Source of the DNA: a virus
DNA: 24,950 nt
IMG/VR virus record: IMGVR_UViG_3300009502_002390
Location: 1 to 24,950 of that record
Reading direction: 5' to 3' (one strand)
This document shows positions 7,017 through 14,933 of this stretch, piece by piece. Each line of letters begins with the position of its first letter. The stretch's first letter is position 1. Both the position numbers and the translations under genes were made by a program. The notes under the pieces are model-generated. The model saw nothing but the letters and a program-made list of their open reading frames with translations, was not told the DNA's origin and made no database searches.

Positions 7017-9554
7017 TTAACCAACTTCTTGACCATTTCTGGCTTCAACTTGTTTTCTAATTGCTACTTTTGAACTATATGTTTTTTCCATGAATTTATG
7101 ACCATCAATATTTAGTGTGATATCACTTACAATGGCAACTTTATTGTTTGCAAATTCAACTTTTAATGGACTTTTTAGTAAATTAGCAAGATCAGCTAAC
7201 ATGCCACCACCTTTAGTATTAACTTTAGATATGGATTCAACAGCATTTTGAATGGCAACCCAATCATCTTTACTTCCTGACATTGCTAAATTTATTTGTT
7301 TAAATGAATCACCAACTTTTGAAATAGCATCTGCATTTTTTGATATTATTTTCATTGTTGCAGCAAATGGTATAAGACCAAGTGCCCCAACAGAAAATCC
7401 AATCATAGATGCTGATATTAATGCAATTCCTTTACCCACATCAAGTAAATCTTTACCAGCACCTTTACTTGATTCAACAAGTTTTGCTAAACCCATTACC
7501 ATTAAACCAATTCCAGAAGCAGCAATACCAATACCTGCACCTATACCAAGTACAGCTAAACTAAATAAACCTAATTCTGGTGCAGCAGCACCAGCAGCAA
7601 TTGCTATTCCCATAATAGCAGCAGCAAACAAAGCACCAACACCAACAACAATACTAATTGAATTAACAATTCTTTCTAATGTTTTTGCTTGTTCTGGTGT
7701 TAATTTACTCATTGAATCTGCTAATTTACTTATACCAGCAGCAGCAAGTCCAATTCCTGCACCTGCACCAAGTGCAGCAGCACCAATTCCTGCACCAACA
7801 CCAAGTGCTCTTGCTCCTTGTGCTTTCATTAATTCAGGTGCACCCTTTCTAACCATTCCTGTTTTAGTAGTCCACCATTTTCCTGTAGATGTACCACCCC
7901 CACCTACTCCACTACCTACTCCACCGCCAATGCCACCACCAATACCAGTACCACGTGCTAATCTGGTTGCAGCACTATTTAGTAACATTCCTACATATTT
8001 CCATGCAACAGCACCACCAGCTAAAAGTCCAGCAGCAACAACAATTCCACCCCAACCAGTGTCAGAAAGTTTAGTAAGCATTTGTACTACAGGTCTGAAT
8101 GCATTTAAAACACCATTAACTGTTCTCAATATTGGTAATAATGTTGCTTTTAATATTTCAACTGTTGACTTTAATACTTCATTAAATGTTAATGCTTGTT
8201 GAGCACGTTCTTTTAATGATGATTGTTCTTTTGCAAATGATTTTGCTTGTGATTCTGTTAATGTACTAATATCAACCATTTTACCAGCAAGTTCTGCTTC
8301 AAATTTACCTGATCTAGCATTAAAAATAGCAGCACCTTGAACCAATTCTTTTTCTCTACTGGTTAAACCCATTCCTGCCATTTGTTTTGACATTAAATCC
8401 ATTTCAGCACGTCTTTGTGCTATTTGAGTTATTTCTTCATTACTCATTCCTAATGCTTTGGCAGCATATTCAAGTCTTTGTCTATCAGCAGGACTAATAA
8501 ATTTCTCAAATGTACCATCACTTTTTTTTCTAAAAGTAATAAGTCCTCTAGTCATTTCACTTATTTTCTTAACCCATTTATCAGGTTCATTACGAGAAGT
8601 ATAAAAGGCATCAAACATATCAATTTTAGCAAATTCACCCCCCATTACCTGTAATTTGGCAACAGCATCAATAGCACCTTCTAATGTTTTAGTTGTATCG
8701 GCAGCATTTAATGCCTGATTCATATTAACCTTTAATAATTCAGAATTCATTGCCATTTCAGCAATACCTTTACTACCTGATCTAAAGCTATATGTATTAA
8801 GTCTTTTAAAGTTATCATTTAAGTTTTTTAATACTTTGGTTGTATTAACACCCATTCTTTCCGAAGTATCAACAATTCCTTGAACATAGTCAATGGTTTT
8901 TCTAGCATCAAATCCCATTAATTCAAATTGTGCACCTAATTTAGCTGCTTGTTCAACGCCAAGACCAGTACCTTTTCCTACAGCAAGAATATCTTCAGCC
9001 ATTTGAGAGGATAATACACGTGCTCTGCCTGTTTCATCTGCATATCCTTCCATTATTGATCTAATATCAGTAAGATTAGCACCTAATAAAGCAGCAAAAC
9101 TAGCACTTTTTTCAAATGATGTTCTAATCATTTCTGCTTTAGTTCCCGACATTCCTAAATTAAGAATGGTTGTTCTAATAACTTTATCTGATTCTTGTAA
9201 ATATTTCCAACCTAATTTTATTTGATTTCCTAATTCCTTGACTAAATCAATTCCTCTTTGTCTACTTTTATTGGATTTATCAATTTGAGCAGTATGTTCT
9301 TTTTCAATTTTTAATGAATTACTTTGTTCTGCTTCTAATTTTGTTAAATATTTAATTTCATCTTGAGATAATTCAGAAAATCTTCTTTTTAATTCATTAA
9401 TATGTATTTGTCTTTCAGTATTAATTTCAGATTGTCTTGCTCTTTCACCTTCTAAATCATTAATATTTTTACTTAATTGTAATTGTATTTTAAGATAATT
9501 ATTTAAATCGTCATATTCTTTTGCAAGAGTAGAAATTTTCTTTTTGGCTGCCAT
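7017..9554 (-). CDS. Tail tape measure protein
   Basis: 845 aa. Residues 1 to about 115 form a charged coiled coil (KLEAEQSNSLKIEKEH and neighbours). About 120-480 is a long helical region. From about 500 there are Gly/Ala-rich hydrophobic helices (GGIVVAAGLLAGGAVAW near 500-520; GAGIGAAALGAGAGIGLAAAG near 580-605; three more to about 730), interrupted by a Gly-rich linker (about 535-555). That is the usual layout of a tape measure, whose hydrophobic part may enter the host membrane during DNA ejection. At about 1.5 angstrom per residue it would set a tail near 125 nm (inference; T4 gp29 is 590 aa). It sits downstream of the frameshifted chaperone-like pair, the standard position. The ATG at 9554 begins MAAKKK with only an AT-rich leader. 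Confidence 0.85.
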   Translation of the reverse strand: MAAKKKISTLAKEYDDLNNYLKIQLQLSKNINDLEGERARQSEINTERQIHINELKRRFSELSQDEIKYLTKLEAEQSNSLKIEKEHTAQIDKSNKSRQRGIDLVKELGNQIKLGWKYLQESDKVIRTTILNLGMSGTKAEMIRTSFEKSASFAALLGANLTDIRSIMEGYADETGRARVLSSQMAEDILAVGKGTGLGVEQAAKLGAQFELMGFDARKTIDYVQGIVDTSERMGVNTTKVLKNLNDNFKRLNTYSFRSGSKGIAEMAMNSELLKVNMNQALNAADTTKTLEGAIDAVAKLQVMGGEFAKIDMFDAFYTSRNEPDKWVKKISEMTRGLITFRKKSDGTFEKFISPADRQRLEYAAKALGMSNEEITQIAQRRAEMDLMSKQMAGMGLTSREKELVQGAAIFNARSGKFEAELAGKMVDISTLTESQAKSFAKEQSSLKERAQQALTFNEVLKSTVEILKATLLPILRTVNGVLNAFRPVVQMLTKLSDTGWGGIVVAAGLLAGGAVAWKYVGMLLNSAATRLARGTGIGGGIGGGVGSGVGGGGTSTGKWWTTKTGMVRKGAPELMKAQGARALGVGAGIGAAALGAGAGIGLAAAGISKLADSMSKLTPEQAKTLERIVNSISIVVGVGALFAAAIMGIAIAAGAAAPELGLFSLAVLGIGAGIGIAASGIGLMVMGLAKLVESSKGAGKDLLDVGKGIALISASMIGFSVGALGLIPFAATMKIISKNADAISKVGDSFKQINLAMSGSKDDWVAIQNAVESISKVNTKGGGMLADLANLLKSPLKVEFANNKVAIVSDITLNIDGHKFMEKTYSSKVAIRKQVEARNGQEVG

Positions 9555-9597
9555 TATAATAAATTATATAATATAAATACAAAAGATCAAATTTTTA

Positions 9598-9774
9598 TTA
9601 TCTTGATCTTACATTATTTTTATTTCTTGTCCTGTCTTGAATTTTTTCAATTTCTTCATTTTCTTTATCTAAAAGAAATAAGAAATGTCTTCTTCTATAT
9701 ATAGGCAGTTTTTCAACGTATTCAGCCTGAAATTTAGCATGCTTGGTCAATATATAAATTTCTTCATCGACCAT
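9598..9774 (-). CDS. Short frame expressed as -1 frameshift extension of the upstream baseplate/chaperone gene
   Basis: 58 codons from the ATG at 9774 (MVDEEIYILTKHAKF) to TAA at 9598. The frame is open further upstream, back through the T9 run of the preceding gene, reading PLNLAGEYKK before that ATG. It lies in the -1 frame of the preceding 300-aa gene, so slippage would give a fusion of about 365 aa. The peptide has a helix, then EKLPIYRRRHFLFLLDKENEEIEK, similar in feel to the LPxxxRRxxxxxL motif in C-terminal parts of phage tail-assembly chaperones. It lies between that gene and the tape measure, where lambda-type G/GT frameshifts occur. It might also be initiated on its own from an AGGGG sequence 11 nt before the ATG, but that sequence is in the hairpin. 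Confidence 0.7.
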   Translation of the reverse strand: MVDEEIYILTKHAKFQAEYVEKLPIYRRRHFLFLLDKENEEIEKIQDRTRNKNNVRSR

Positions 9775-9785
9775 TTTTTTATATT

Positions 9786-9813
9786 CCCCTGCTAAATTGA
9801 GGGGAAAAAAAAA
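9786..9813 (-). promoter_or_regulatory. Programmed frameshift site: T9 slippery run plus hairpin
   Basis: On the minus strand nine T (9813-9805) are followed directly by a hairpin CCCCT (9804-9800), 9-nt loop, AGGGG (9790-9786). The zero-frame stop TAG (9794-9792) falls in the loop. Reading GAT TTT TTT TTC in zero frame, a one-base back-slip gives TTT TTT CCC CTC and enters an open frame of 68 more codons. GC-only arms are conspicuous in this AT-rich genome. The spacer of 0-2 nt is shorter than the usual 5-9 nt, so RNA-polymerase slippage on T9 is a real alternative to ribosomal slippage; both give the same -1 product. Confidence 0.7.
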
Positions 9814-10694
9814 TCCAGACCGATTGTTAATTTTGCATTAAAGGTATAATTATCTTTTGTACAGAATTCATAATTCATATCTACATCAGGTGATACATCT
9901 AATATTTTTTTACGAATAGTATAACAATCTAATGCAGGCATTGCATCAACAAATTTATTAATATATGATCTATCCATTTTTTCATTAATTGCAACAATAC
10001 TTGCTTTTAATTTTAATGTATTAAATTGACTAACTTCTTCATTATAATTTTCTTTAATTGCTTCTGCTTCTTTAAATATTCTATCTTCTTCGCCAGAAAA
10101 TAATAGTTTAATTGTAGCAATTTTTTTACGCATAGGTAATTCAACCTTAAAATGTCCAAATTCATCAGGATTTTCACCAATATGTTTATATTTTAGTTTC
10201 AATAAATCAACCTTTGTTGTAAATGGTATACCTGTCCTAGGATCAGTCACTTGCACAGTATAGGTTGAACCATAACTTGAAGTACGCAGGAATAAAAGAA
10301 TAGCATTTCTATCACCAGCCAATAAATCTTCAACAACAATACCCGGAGTTTTAATTTTTCTTTTCAAAAGTAAATCTAATATCATCCCATTTTCAATTAA
10401 AGATGGCGTTGTTAATAAATCTTCATCTTTAGATGTCATATATTCAACACTTACTTCTGAAATTCCATGTGAATAATACATACCATTTGATGGTAATTTA
10501 ATAATTTCATAAGAAGTCATTAAATCTGGATCAGTTTCCTTCGACATTGTTTTTTCAAAATCCATTGGATTATATGATGTTTTAGGTATTGAATTTCCTA
10601 CTGCTTTATTTCCTTCAGCATTAATAGTACTTTTATATTTTTTTAAAACATCTGTAATGTTTTCTTTTTGTGGTATATTACTATCGGTTTCCAT
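9792..10694 (-). CDS. T4_baseplate-family protein (gp26-like hub/tail assembly protein)
   Basis: 300 aa. The N-terminal 60 residues are polar and probably disordered. The core resembles the T4_baseplate family: YEIIKLPSNGMYYSHGISEVSVEYMTSKDEDLL (about 62-94), SLIENGMILDLLLKRKI (about 97-113) and VVEDLLAGDRNAILLFLRTSSYGSTYTVQVTDP (about 119-151), the last being its most characteristic block. T4 gp26 belongs to this family and is a baseplate hub component. The normal end, FFFPSI and TAG at 9792-9794, lies just past a T9 run and hairpin; a -1 slip would replace the last three residues with a 68-residue tail. By position it corresponds to the tail-assembly chaperone upstream of the tape measure in siphophages (inference). 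It is transcribed divergently from PhoH. Confidence 0.75.
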   Translation of the reverse strand: METDSNIPQKENITDVLKKYKSTINAEGNKAVGNSIPKTSYNPMDFEKTMSKETDPDLMTSYEIIKLPSNGMYYSHGISEVSVEYMTSKDEDLLTTPSLIENGMILDLLLKRKIKTPGIVVEDLLAGDRNAILLFLRTSSYGSTYTVQVTDPRTGIPFTTKVDLLKLKYKHIGENPDEFGHFKVELPMRKKIATIKLLFSGEEDRIFKEAEAIKENYNEEVSQFNTLKLKASIVAINEKMDRSYINKFVDAMPALDCYTIRKKILDVSPDVDMNYEFCTKDNYTFNAKLTIGLDFFFPSI

Positions 10695-10806
10695 GTTTAT
10701 AATTTTTTATAATTTATTATTATTCTTTGCATAAATAGTATAAAAATTATTTTTTATTCAAGATAATTTATTTTTTATCGTAATAATAGATATAAATTAA
10801 TATTTT
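10695..10806. promoter_or_regulatory. Divergent intergenic region between baseplate operon and PhoH operon
   Basis: 112 nt, nearly all A and T, separating two divergently transcribed operons, so promoters for both should lie here. No TTG-N19-TAnnTTTG match was found on either strand. TATAAATT at 10791-10798, 8 nt before the PhoH ATG, differs in one base from the T4 late-promoter box TATAAATA; CATAAATA at 10732-10739 is another one-mismatch match. In such AT-rich DNA these may be chance. Confidence 0.35.
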
Positions 10807-11628
10807 ATGAGTGAAGAAAAAGATTTTAAAGAAATAATTTCGACAAATAATGATGCACAATTTTCAAAAATAAAAAAAGAAATAAATAAATTTATACCGA
10901 ATGATTTAAAACTAGAAGCAAAAAATGAGAGTCAAATAAAATTAATTAATTCAATTAAAAATAATGAAATTACAATCTGTGCCGGTCCTGCTGGATGTGG
11001 AAAAACTTTTATCTCAGTAGCCTATGCACTTTCCTTATTAAGAAAATCAAATAATAAATATAAAAAAATATATTTAGTTAAATCTGTAACCCCATTAAAG
11101 GGCGAAGACATCGGTTATCTTAAAGGAAATGTTGACGAAAAAATATTACCATTTTTCTTCAGTTATTTTGTTAATATAGAAAAAATAATTTTAGATACAT
11201 CACTTAAAGGATTACTTGATAAAGAAATAATTAAACCATTTCCTCTCACATACATGCGTGGTGTTACTCTTGATGACTGTATTATTATAATTGATGAAGC
11301 ACAGAATATATCATTAGATAATTCTCGTACATTATTAACACGTATTGGAGAAAATTCTAAAGTTATTTTGCTTGGAGATACAAATCAAATTGATTTAAAA
11401 AACAAAGAAGAAAGTTCATTAAAAACTTTAATTAACATGTTCGAAGATACTGATAATATTGGAATTATCGAAATGAATGAAGATGATAAAAACATCAGAA
11501 ATCCAATAATTACAGTAATTGAGGCTAAATTTAAAGAATATCTTGCCATGTCGGGCAGTACAAAAACAAACATTAAAAATAATAAAAAACAATTATTGGT
11601 TGAAAATGAGATATTGGACGGAAAATGA
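10807..11628 (+). CDS. phoH: PhoH-like P-loop ATPase
   Basis: 273 aa. After about 40 helical residues comes the PhoH ATPase core: Q43 region (ESQIKLINSI), Walker A GPAGCGKT at 60-67, VKSVTPLKGEDIGYLKG (about 91-107, the PhoH signature R/KSVxxxGExxGxLPG-like segment), Walker B IIIIDEAQN (159-167) and ILLGDTNQID (187-196) as sensor motif. All expected ATPase residues are present. PhoH-like proteins are common in T4-like and marine phages; an RNA/helicase-type role is usually proposed and not proven. The last about 25 residues (from MSGSTK) are polar and overlap the start of homing endonuclease 1 by 23 nt, so the C-terminus may have been reshaped by that insertion. First gene of the plus-strand operon. 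Confidence 0.88.
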   Translation: MSEEKDFKEIISTNNDAQFSKIKKEINKFIPNDLKLEAKNESQIKLINSIKNNEITICAGPAGCGKTFISVAYALSLLRKSNNKYKKIYLVKSVTPLKGEDIGYLKGNVDEKILPFFFSYFVNIEKIILDTSLKGLLDKEIIKPFPLTYMRGVTLDDCIIIIDEAQNISLDNSRTLLTRIGENSKVILLGDTNQIDLKNKEESSLKTLINMFEDTDNIGIIEMNEDDKNIRNPIITVIEAKFKEYLAMSGSTKTNIKNNKKQLLVENEILDGK

Positions 11629-12592
11629 AATAAATTATTTGGTTAATAATTACGGATTAATTAGTAATAAAGAACTTGGAATAATATTAAATAGATCAGC
11701 AAAATCTGTCTATGATAAATACCTTTTAATTAATTTCAAAGGAAGAGCAATTAATGAAAAAAATAAACTAAACTTTAATACACTTAAACAAATTGCTTTA
11801 CAATATAAAACAAGAGGTGAATTTCAACAAAAAAATTCAAGTGCTTATACTACTTCATTTCGTTATAATATATTAGATGAAATATGTATTCATATGATAC
11901 CACAAGGTTATAGTACACCACAACTTTTATTATACGAAATATTAAAAATATTAATTCCAAATGATAATATAACATATAATGACAGAAAAATAATCAAGCC
12001 ATATGAAATTGATATCTATTATAATGACTATTCACTAGGTTTCGAATATAATGGTAAAAAATGGCACACCAATAATATCAAAGACGAAATTAAAATTAAT
12101 TTATGTAATAAAAATAATATTAATTTAATTATTATAAACGAAAATAATAGAAATTATGTTTTAGATATTAAAAATCAGTTAATTAATAATTTAAATAAGA
12201 TAAATAATATTACTGGATTAAATATTAATGAATCTGAAATATTAGATATTGACGAAACAAATTTATATGAACTAATAAAATTCAATATTATTAATATCAA
12301 TTATATTGATAATACTATTAATAAATATACAAATGCACATGATTTTAAATTGAATGAACCTAAATTATATCATTTTTTATCTAAAAATAAATTATTAAAA
12401 AATTACACATCTAATTTGAAAAAAAATAGAATTGATTGGAATGAAGATAAAATAATTAAAATTGTTAGTCAATATATATACTATAATGACTTTCAGAAAA
12501 ATAATAATGGATGTTATTTGTTTGTCTGTAGACATAACTTAAAACACTTATTAGATAATTTAATAAAAAGAAAAAATAACAAAAAACAATGA
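11606..12592 (+). CDS. Homing endonuclease 1, EDxHD/Vsr-like, with SANT-like HTH and repeat modules
   Basis: 328 aa from ATG 11606; upstream in-frame codons run inside PhoH and are not used. Residues 1-45 (RYWTENEINYLVNNYG, then RSAKSVYDKYLLINF) form a SANT/Myb-like HTH. About 58-97 is a DNA-binding module (LKQIALQYKTRGEFQQ, then AYTTSF, ILDEICIHM) common in phage homing enzymes. The nuclease core follows: E111 in QLLLYEILK, D136 in KPYEIDIYY, and GFEYNGKKWH with H154, the EDxHD set of the Vsr/I-Bth0305I type. About 235-325 holds two more copies of the 45-50-aa Y-x2-Y-x-DF-...-L-x2-L module. It starts inside PhoH and its TGA overlaps the next ATG (ATGA), so it is embedded in the operon without breaking it. 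A free-standing mobile gene. Confidence 0.82.
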   Translation: MRYWTENEINYLVNNYGLISNKELGIILNRSAKSVYDKYLLINFKGRAINEKNKLNFNTLKQIALQYKTRGEFQQKNSSAYTTSFRYNILDEICIHMIPQGYSTPQLLLYEILKILIPNDNITYNDRKIIKPYEIDIYYNDYSLGFEYNGKKWHTNNIKDEIKINLCNKNNINLIIINENNRNYVLDIKNQLINNLNKINNITGLNINESEILDIDETNLYELIKFNIININYIDNTINKYTNAHDFKLNEPKLYHFLSKNKLLKNYTSNLKKNRIDWNEDKIIKIVSQYIYYNDFQKNNNGCYLFVCRHNLKHLLDNLIKRKNNKKQ

Positions 12593-12867
12593 ACAATAAT
12601 CTTTTAGTATTTTACATTGGTGTAAAATCTCTTAATCCAGAGGATGTTGAAGAATATATATATAAAGTAAAAGAAAGAGTTATGCCCGTTACTTTTGAAG
12701 GTGAAATAATTTTTATTCCAGTATCATCTTCAGATTCAAGAATTGAATGTCTTAATCCTGTTTATATAACCGATGCTGAATTAATTAAAGAACATACGGA
12801 AAAAATGAAGGAATTATATGAACATCTTCAAAATCAAATAGATCAATTAAAAGCAAAAAATATTTAA
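12589..12867 (+). CDS. Conserved-looking small protein of unknown function
   Basis: 92 aa. It starts with a hydrophobic strand (LLVFYIGVKSL), then a helix (PEDVEEYIYKVKERV), strands EGEIIFIPVSS and SRIECLNPVYITD, and a charged C-terminal helix/coiled coil (ELIKEHTEKMKELYEHLQNQIDQLKAKN). The layout suggests a small alpha/beta domain with an oligomerising tail. I do not recognise a family. It begins on an ATGA overlap with homing endonuclease 1 and ends 2 nt before homing endonuclease 2, so it is sandwiched between two paralogous mobile genes. It probably belonged to the original PhoH - HAD-like operon. Confidence 0.6.
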   Translation: MNNNLLVFYIGVKSLNPEDVEEYIYKVKERVMPVTFEGEIIFIPVSSSDSRIECLNPVYITDAELIKEHTEKMKELYEHLQNQIDQLKAKNI

Positions 12868-12869
12868 TT

Positions 12870-14198
12870 ATGGGATATCATATAAAATATATTTGGAAAG
12901 ATGAGGAAATTGAATATTTAATTGAAAATTTTGAAAATTCATATAATTCAGATTTATCTATTATATTAAATAAATCTGAATTTGTTATCATGAGTAAAGC
13001 ACATGAATTAAATTTAAAAAAGAATAAATTACATCTAACACAAATAGGTATAAAAAGCAGAAAAAATTTTAATAGAAATCTAACAAACGAAGATTTGAAA
13101 AAAATTGCATTAAAATATAAAACAAGATATGAATTTCAAAAAAATGATAGTAGAGCATATGCAATTTGTTGTAAACAAAAAATATTAGATTCTGTTTGCA
13201 TGCATATGTTTACTAAAAAATATAGTACGCCACAATTATTATTGTTTGAAATGTTAAAAATAATATTTTTAAATAATGACATTAAATATAATGATCGAAG
13301 TATTATTAAGCCATATGAAATCGATATTTTTATAAAAGATTTCAATTTGGGTTTTGAATATAATGGAAAATATTGGCATAAAAATAATTATTCTGACGAT
13401 ATTAAAATTAAATTATGTAATGAAAATAATATTAATTTAATTATTATAAAAGAATATAGTAAAAATTATTGTATTGATATTAAAAATCAATTAATAGATA
13501 ACTTAAAATTAATTAATGATGTCAGTAATTTACAAATTAATTCTGATGATATTTTATATATAGATAATAATATTCTATATCAAAAAATTAAAAATAATAT
13601 AATTAATGTTGAAGATATTAAAAATATAATAGGAAAATATATATATTTTTCTGATTTTAGAAAAAATGAATATATTTTATATATAAAACTTGCTAATAGT
13701 AAACAACTAGATTATTATACGAGTAATTTAATTAGAAATAAAATAAATTGGAATATTGATAGTATTATTAAAGTAATAAATAAGTATAAAAATTATTCTG
13801 ATTTTATAAATGAAAACAATTCCTGTTACAAATATATAAAGGCGCATAAATTAGAATATTTATGTGATAATTTAGTTAAAAACAAAAATTATTGGAATAT
13901 TGATAGTATTACAAATATAATTAAACAATATAATAATTATTCTGATTTTATAAATGAAAATAATAGTTGTTATAAATATATAAAAAAACATAAATTAGAA
14001 TATTTATGTGATAATCTTAATAAAACAACTAAAATTAAATGGAGTTTTGATATGATTAAAGAAATAATATACGAAAATAATATTAAATCAATATCTGAAT
14101 TTAATAAAAAATACGGAGGTGGATGTAAATTCATTTATAAAAATAACTTAACAAATAAAATTAATATGATATTTCAAAAAGACAATTACTATGAATAA
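12870..14198 (+). CDS. Homing endonuclease 2, EDxHD/Vsr-like, with four C-terminal repeats
   Basis: 442 aa, paralogue of homing endonuclease 1 with the same order of parts. Residues 5-50 are the SANT-like HTH (YIWKDEEIEYLIENF, then HELNLKK). About 73-113 is the LKKIALKYKTRYEFQ-type module. The nuclease core has E127 (QLLLFEMLK), D152 (KPYEIDIFI) and GFEYNGKYWH with H170. From about 240 there are four 47-49-aa repeats, two of them almost identical. The start is 2 nt after the 92-aa gene, and its last 8 nt overlap the start of the HAD-like gene. It is even more A/T-biased than its neighbours (long AAT/ATT codon runs), fitting a mobile gene. Confidence 0.82.
   Translation: MGYHIKYIWKDEEIEYLIENFENSYNSDLSIILNKSEFVIMSKAHELNLKKNKLHLTQIGIKSRKNFNRNLTNEDLKKIALKYKTRYEFQKNDSRAYAICCKQKILDSVCMHMFTKKYSTPQLLLFEMLKIIFLNNDIKYNDRSIIKPYEIDIFIKDFNLGFEYNGKYWHKNNYSDDIKIKLCNENNINLIIIKEYSKNYCIDIKNQLIDNLKLINDVSNLQINSDDILYIDNNILYQKIKNNIINVEDIKNIIGKYIYFSDFRKNEYILYIKLANSKQLDYYTSNLIRNKINWNIDSIIKVINKYKNYSDFINENNSCYKYIKAHKLEYLCDNLVKNKNYWNIDSITNIIKQYNNYSDFINENNSCYKYIKKHKLEYLCDNLNKTTKIKWSFDMIKEIIYENNIKSISEFNKKYGGGCKFIYKNNLTNKINMIFQKDNYYE
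13749..14036 (+). repeat. Tandem 144-bp repeat inside homing endonuclease 2
   Basis: Two head-to-tail units of 144 bp (13749-13892 and 13893-14036), each beginning TGGAATATTGATAGTATT and encoding WNIDSI, then NYSDFINENNSCYKYIK, then HKLEYLCDNL. They are nearly identical in DNA and protein. A diverged third unit starts at 14040 and a fourth precedes at about 13600. This indicates recent in-frame duplication of a DNA-binding module. Confidence 0.85.
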
Positions 14199-14931
14199 AA
14201 AATTAAAAATTGGAATCGATATTAATGAAGTATTTCGAGCAAAATGCTTGCAATTTAATAGATTCTATGCCCAAGAATTCGGTGAAGAAGGAATTCCAGA
14301 ACAGTTCTATGTATATGATTTATTTAAAGAATATAAATGGAAAGATGTAACAGAAATTGAAAAGGAATTAAAAGAACCAGAGGATATGCCAGAAGATATT
14401 AATCCTTTGGATTATCAACACGATGAAAAATTGGGTGAAGCACCTGCAGATGCCTTTTTATTTAAATTACCTGTTGAAAATAAATTAACTGCAAAACAAG
14501 TATATAATAGATTTATGTATGAAGATTTTGTATATGAAATTCACGGTTCTGCACCTATTATGTATAAAGGTATGGATTTCGATGTTAATAAATTTTATTT
14601 AAAATATGGTGAACATTCTGATTTTACTTTATTTTCCGTAGAAAATCGTTTCAGTATTCCATCAACATTATTCTTTTTAAGTAAAATGACTGCTAGATTT
14701 AAAAATATATGCTTTGTTAATAAAGCAATTGATATGTGGGATGATATTGATGTTTTAATTACAACCGATCCTGAATTATTATTATTAGGTGCTCCTTGGG
14801 GCAAAAGATTAATTAAACTAAAAAGACCATATAATGAAAAAATAAAAGCAGGCTCTTTAGAGGTATTACAAATTAACGATTTAACAAATAATGAAGAATT
14901 TGAAAAAATAATTAAATATAAAAATAAATAA
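14191..14931 (+). CDS. HAD-like fold protein, function uncertain
   Basis: 246 aa. The N-terminal KIGIDINEVFRAKCLQFNRFY has the shape of HAD motif I (hhhhDxD), but the second Asp is replaced by Asn (D-I-N), so phosphatase activity is doubtful. FTLFSVENRFSIPSTLFFLSKM supplies a possible motif II/III region, and DVLITTDPELLLLGAPWGKRLIKLKRPYN resembles the C-terminal end of 5'(3')-nucleotidase-like HADs (acidic motif followed by the K/R strand). About 50-130 is an acidic insert (PEDMPEDINPLD). It overlaps homing endonuclease 2 by 8 nt and ends 2 nt before the glycosyltransferase start, so it may supply or sense a sugar-phosphate or nucleotide for that pathway (inference). Confidence 0.5.
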   Translation: MNKKLKIGIDINEVFRAKCLQFNRFYAQEFGEEGIPEQFYVYDLFKEYKWKDVTEIEKELKEPEDMPEDINPLDYQHDEKLGEAPADAFLFKLPVENKLTAKQVYNRFMYEDFVYEIHGSAPIMYKGMDFDVNKFYLKYGEHSDFTLFSVENRFSIPSTLFFLSKMTARFKNICFVNKAIDMWDDIDVLITTDPELLLLGAPWGKRLIKLKRPYNEKIKAGSLEVLQINDLTNNEEFEKIIKYKNK

Positions 14932-14933
14932 AA

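Noticed and set aside
7252-8202. Long open frame on the plus strand opposite the tape measure, rich in Pro, Ala and Ile
   Set aside because: It is the antisense of Gly/Ala-rich tape-measure codons; composition is an artefact, and there is no leader or neighbour on that strand.
9572-9579. TATAAATA late-promoter-like box on the plus strand
   Set aside because: It points into the antisense of the frameshift region and no plus-strand gene follows; such boxes are expected by chance in this AT-rich DNA.
11519-11605. Upstream start for homing endonuclease 1
   Set aside because: These codons overlap the PhoH coding frame and would add an unrelated N-terminus; the SANT-like domain begins right at the ATG at 11606.
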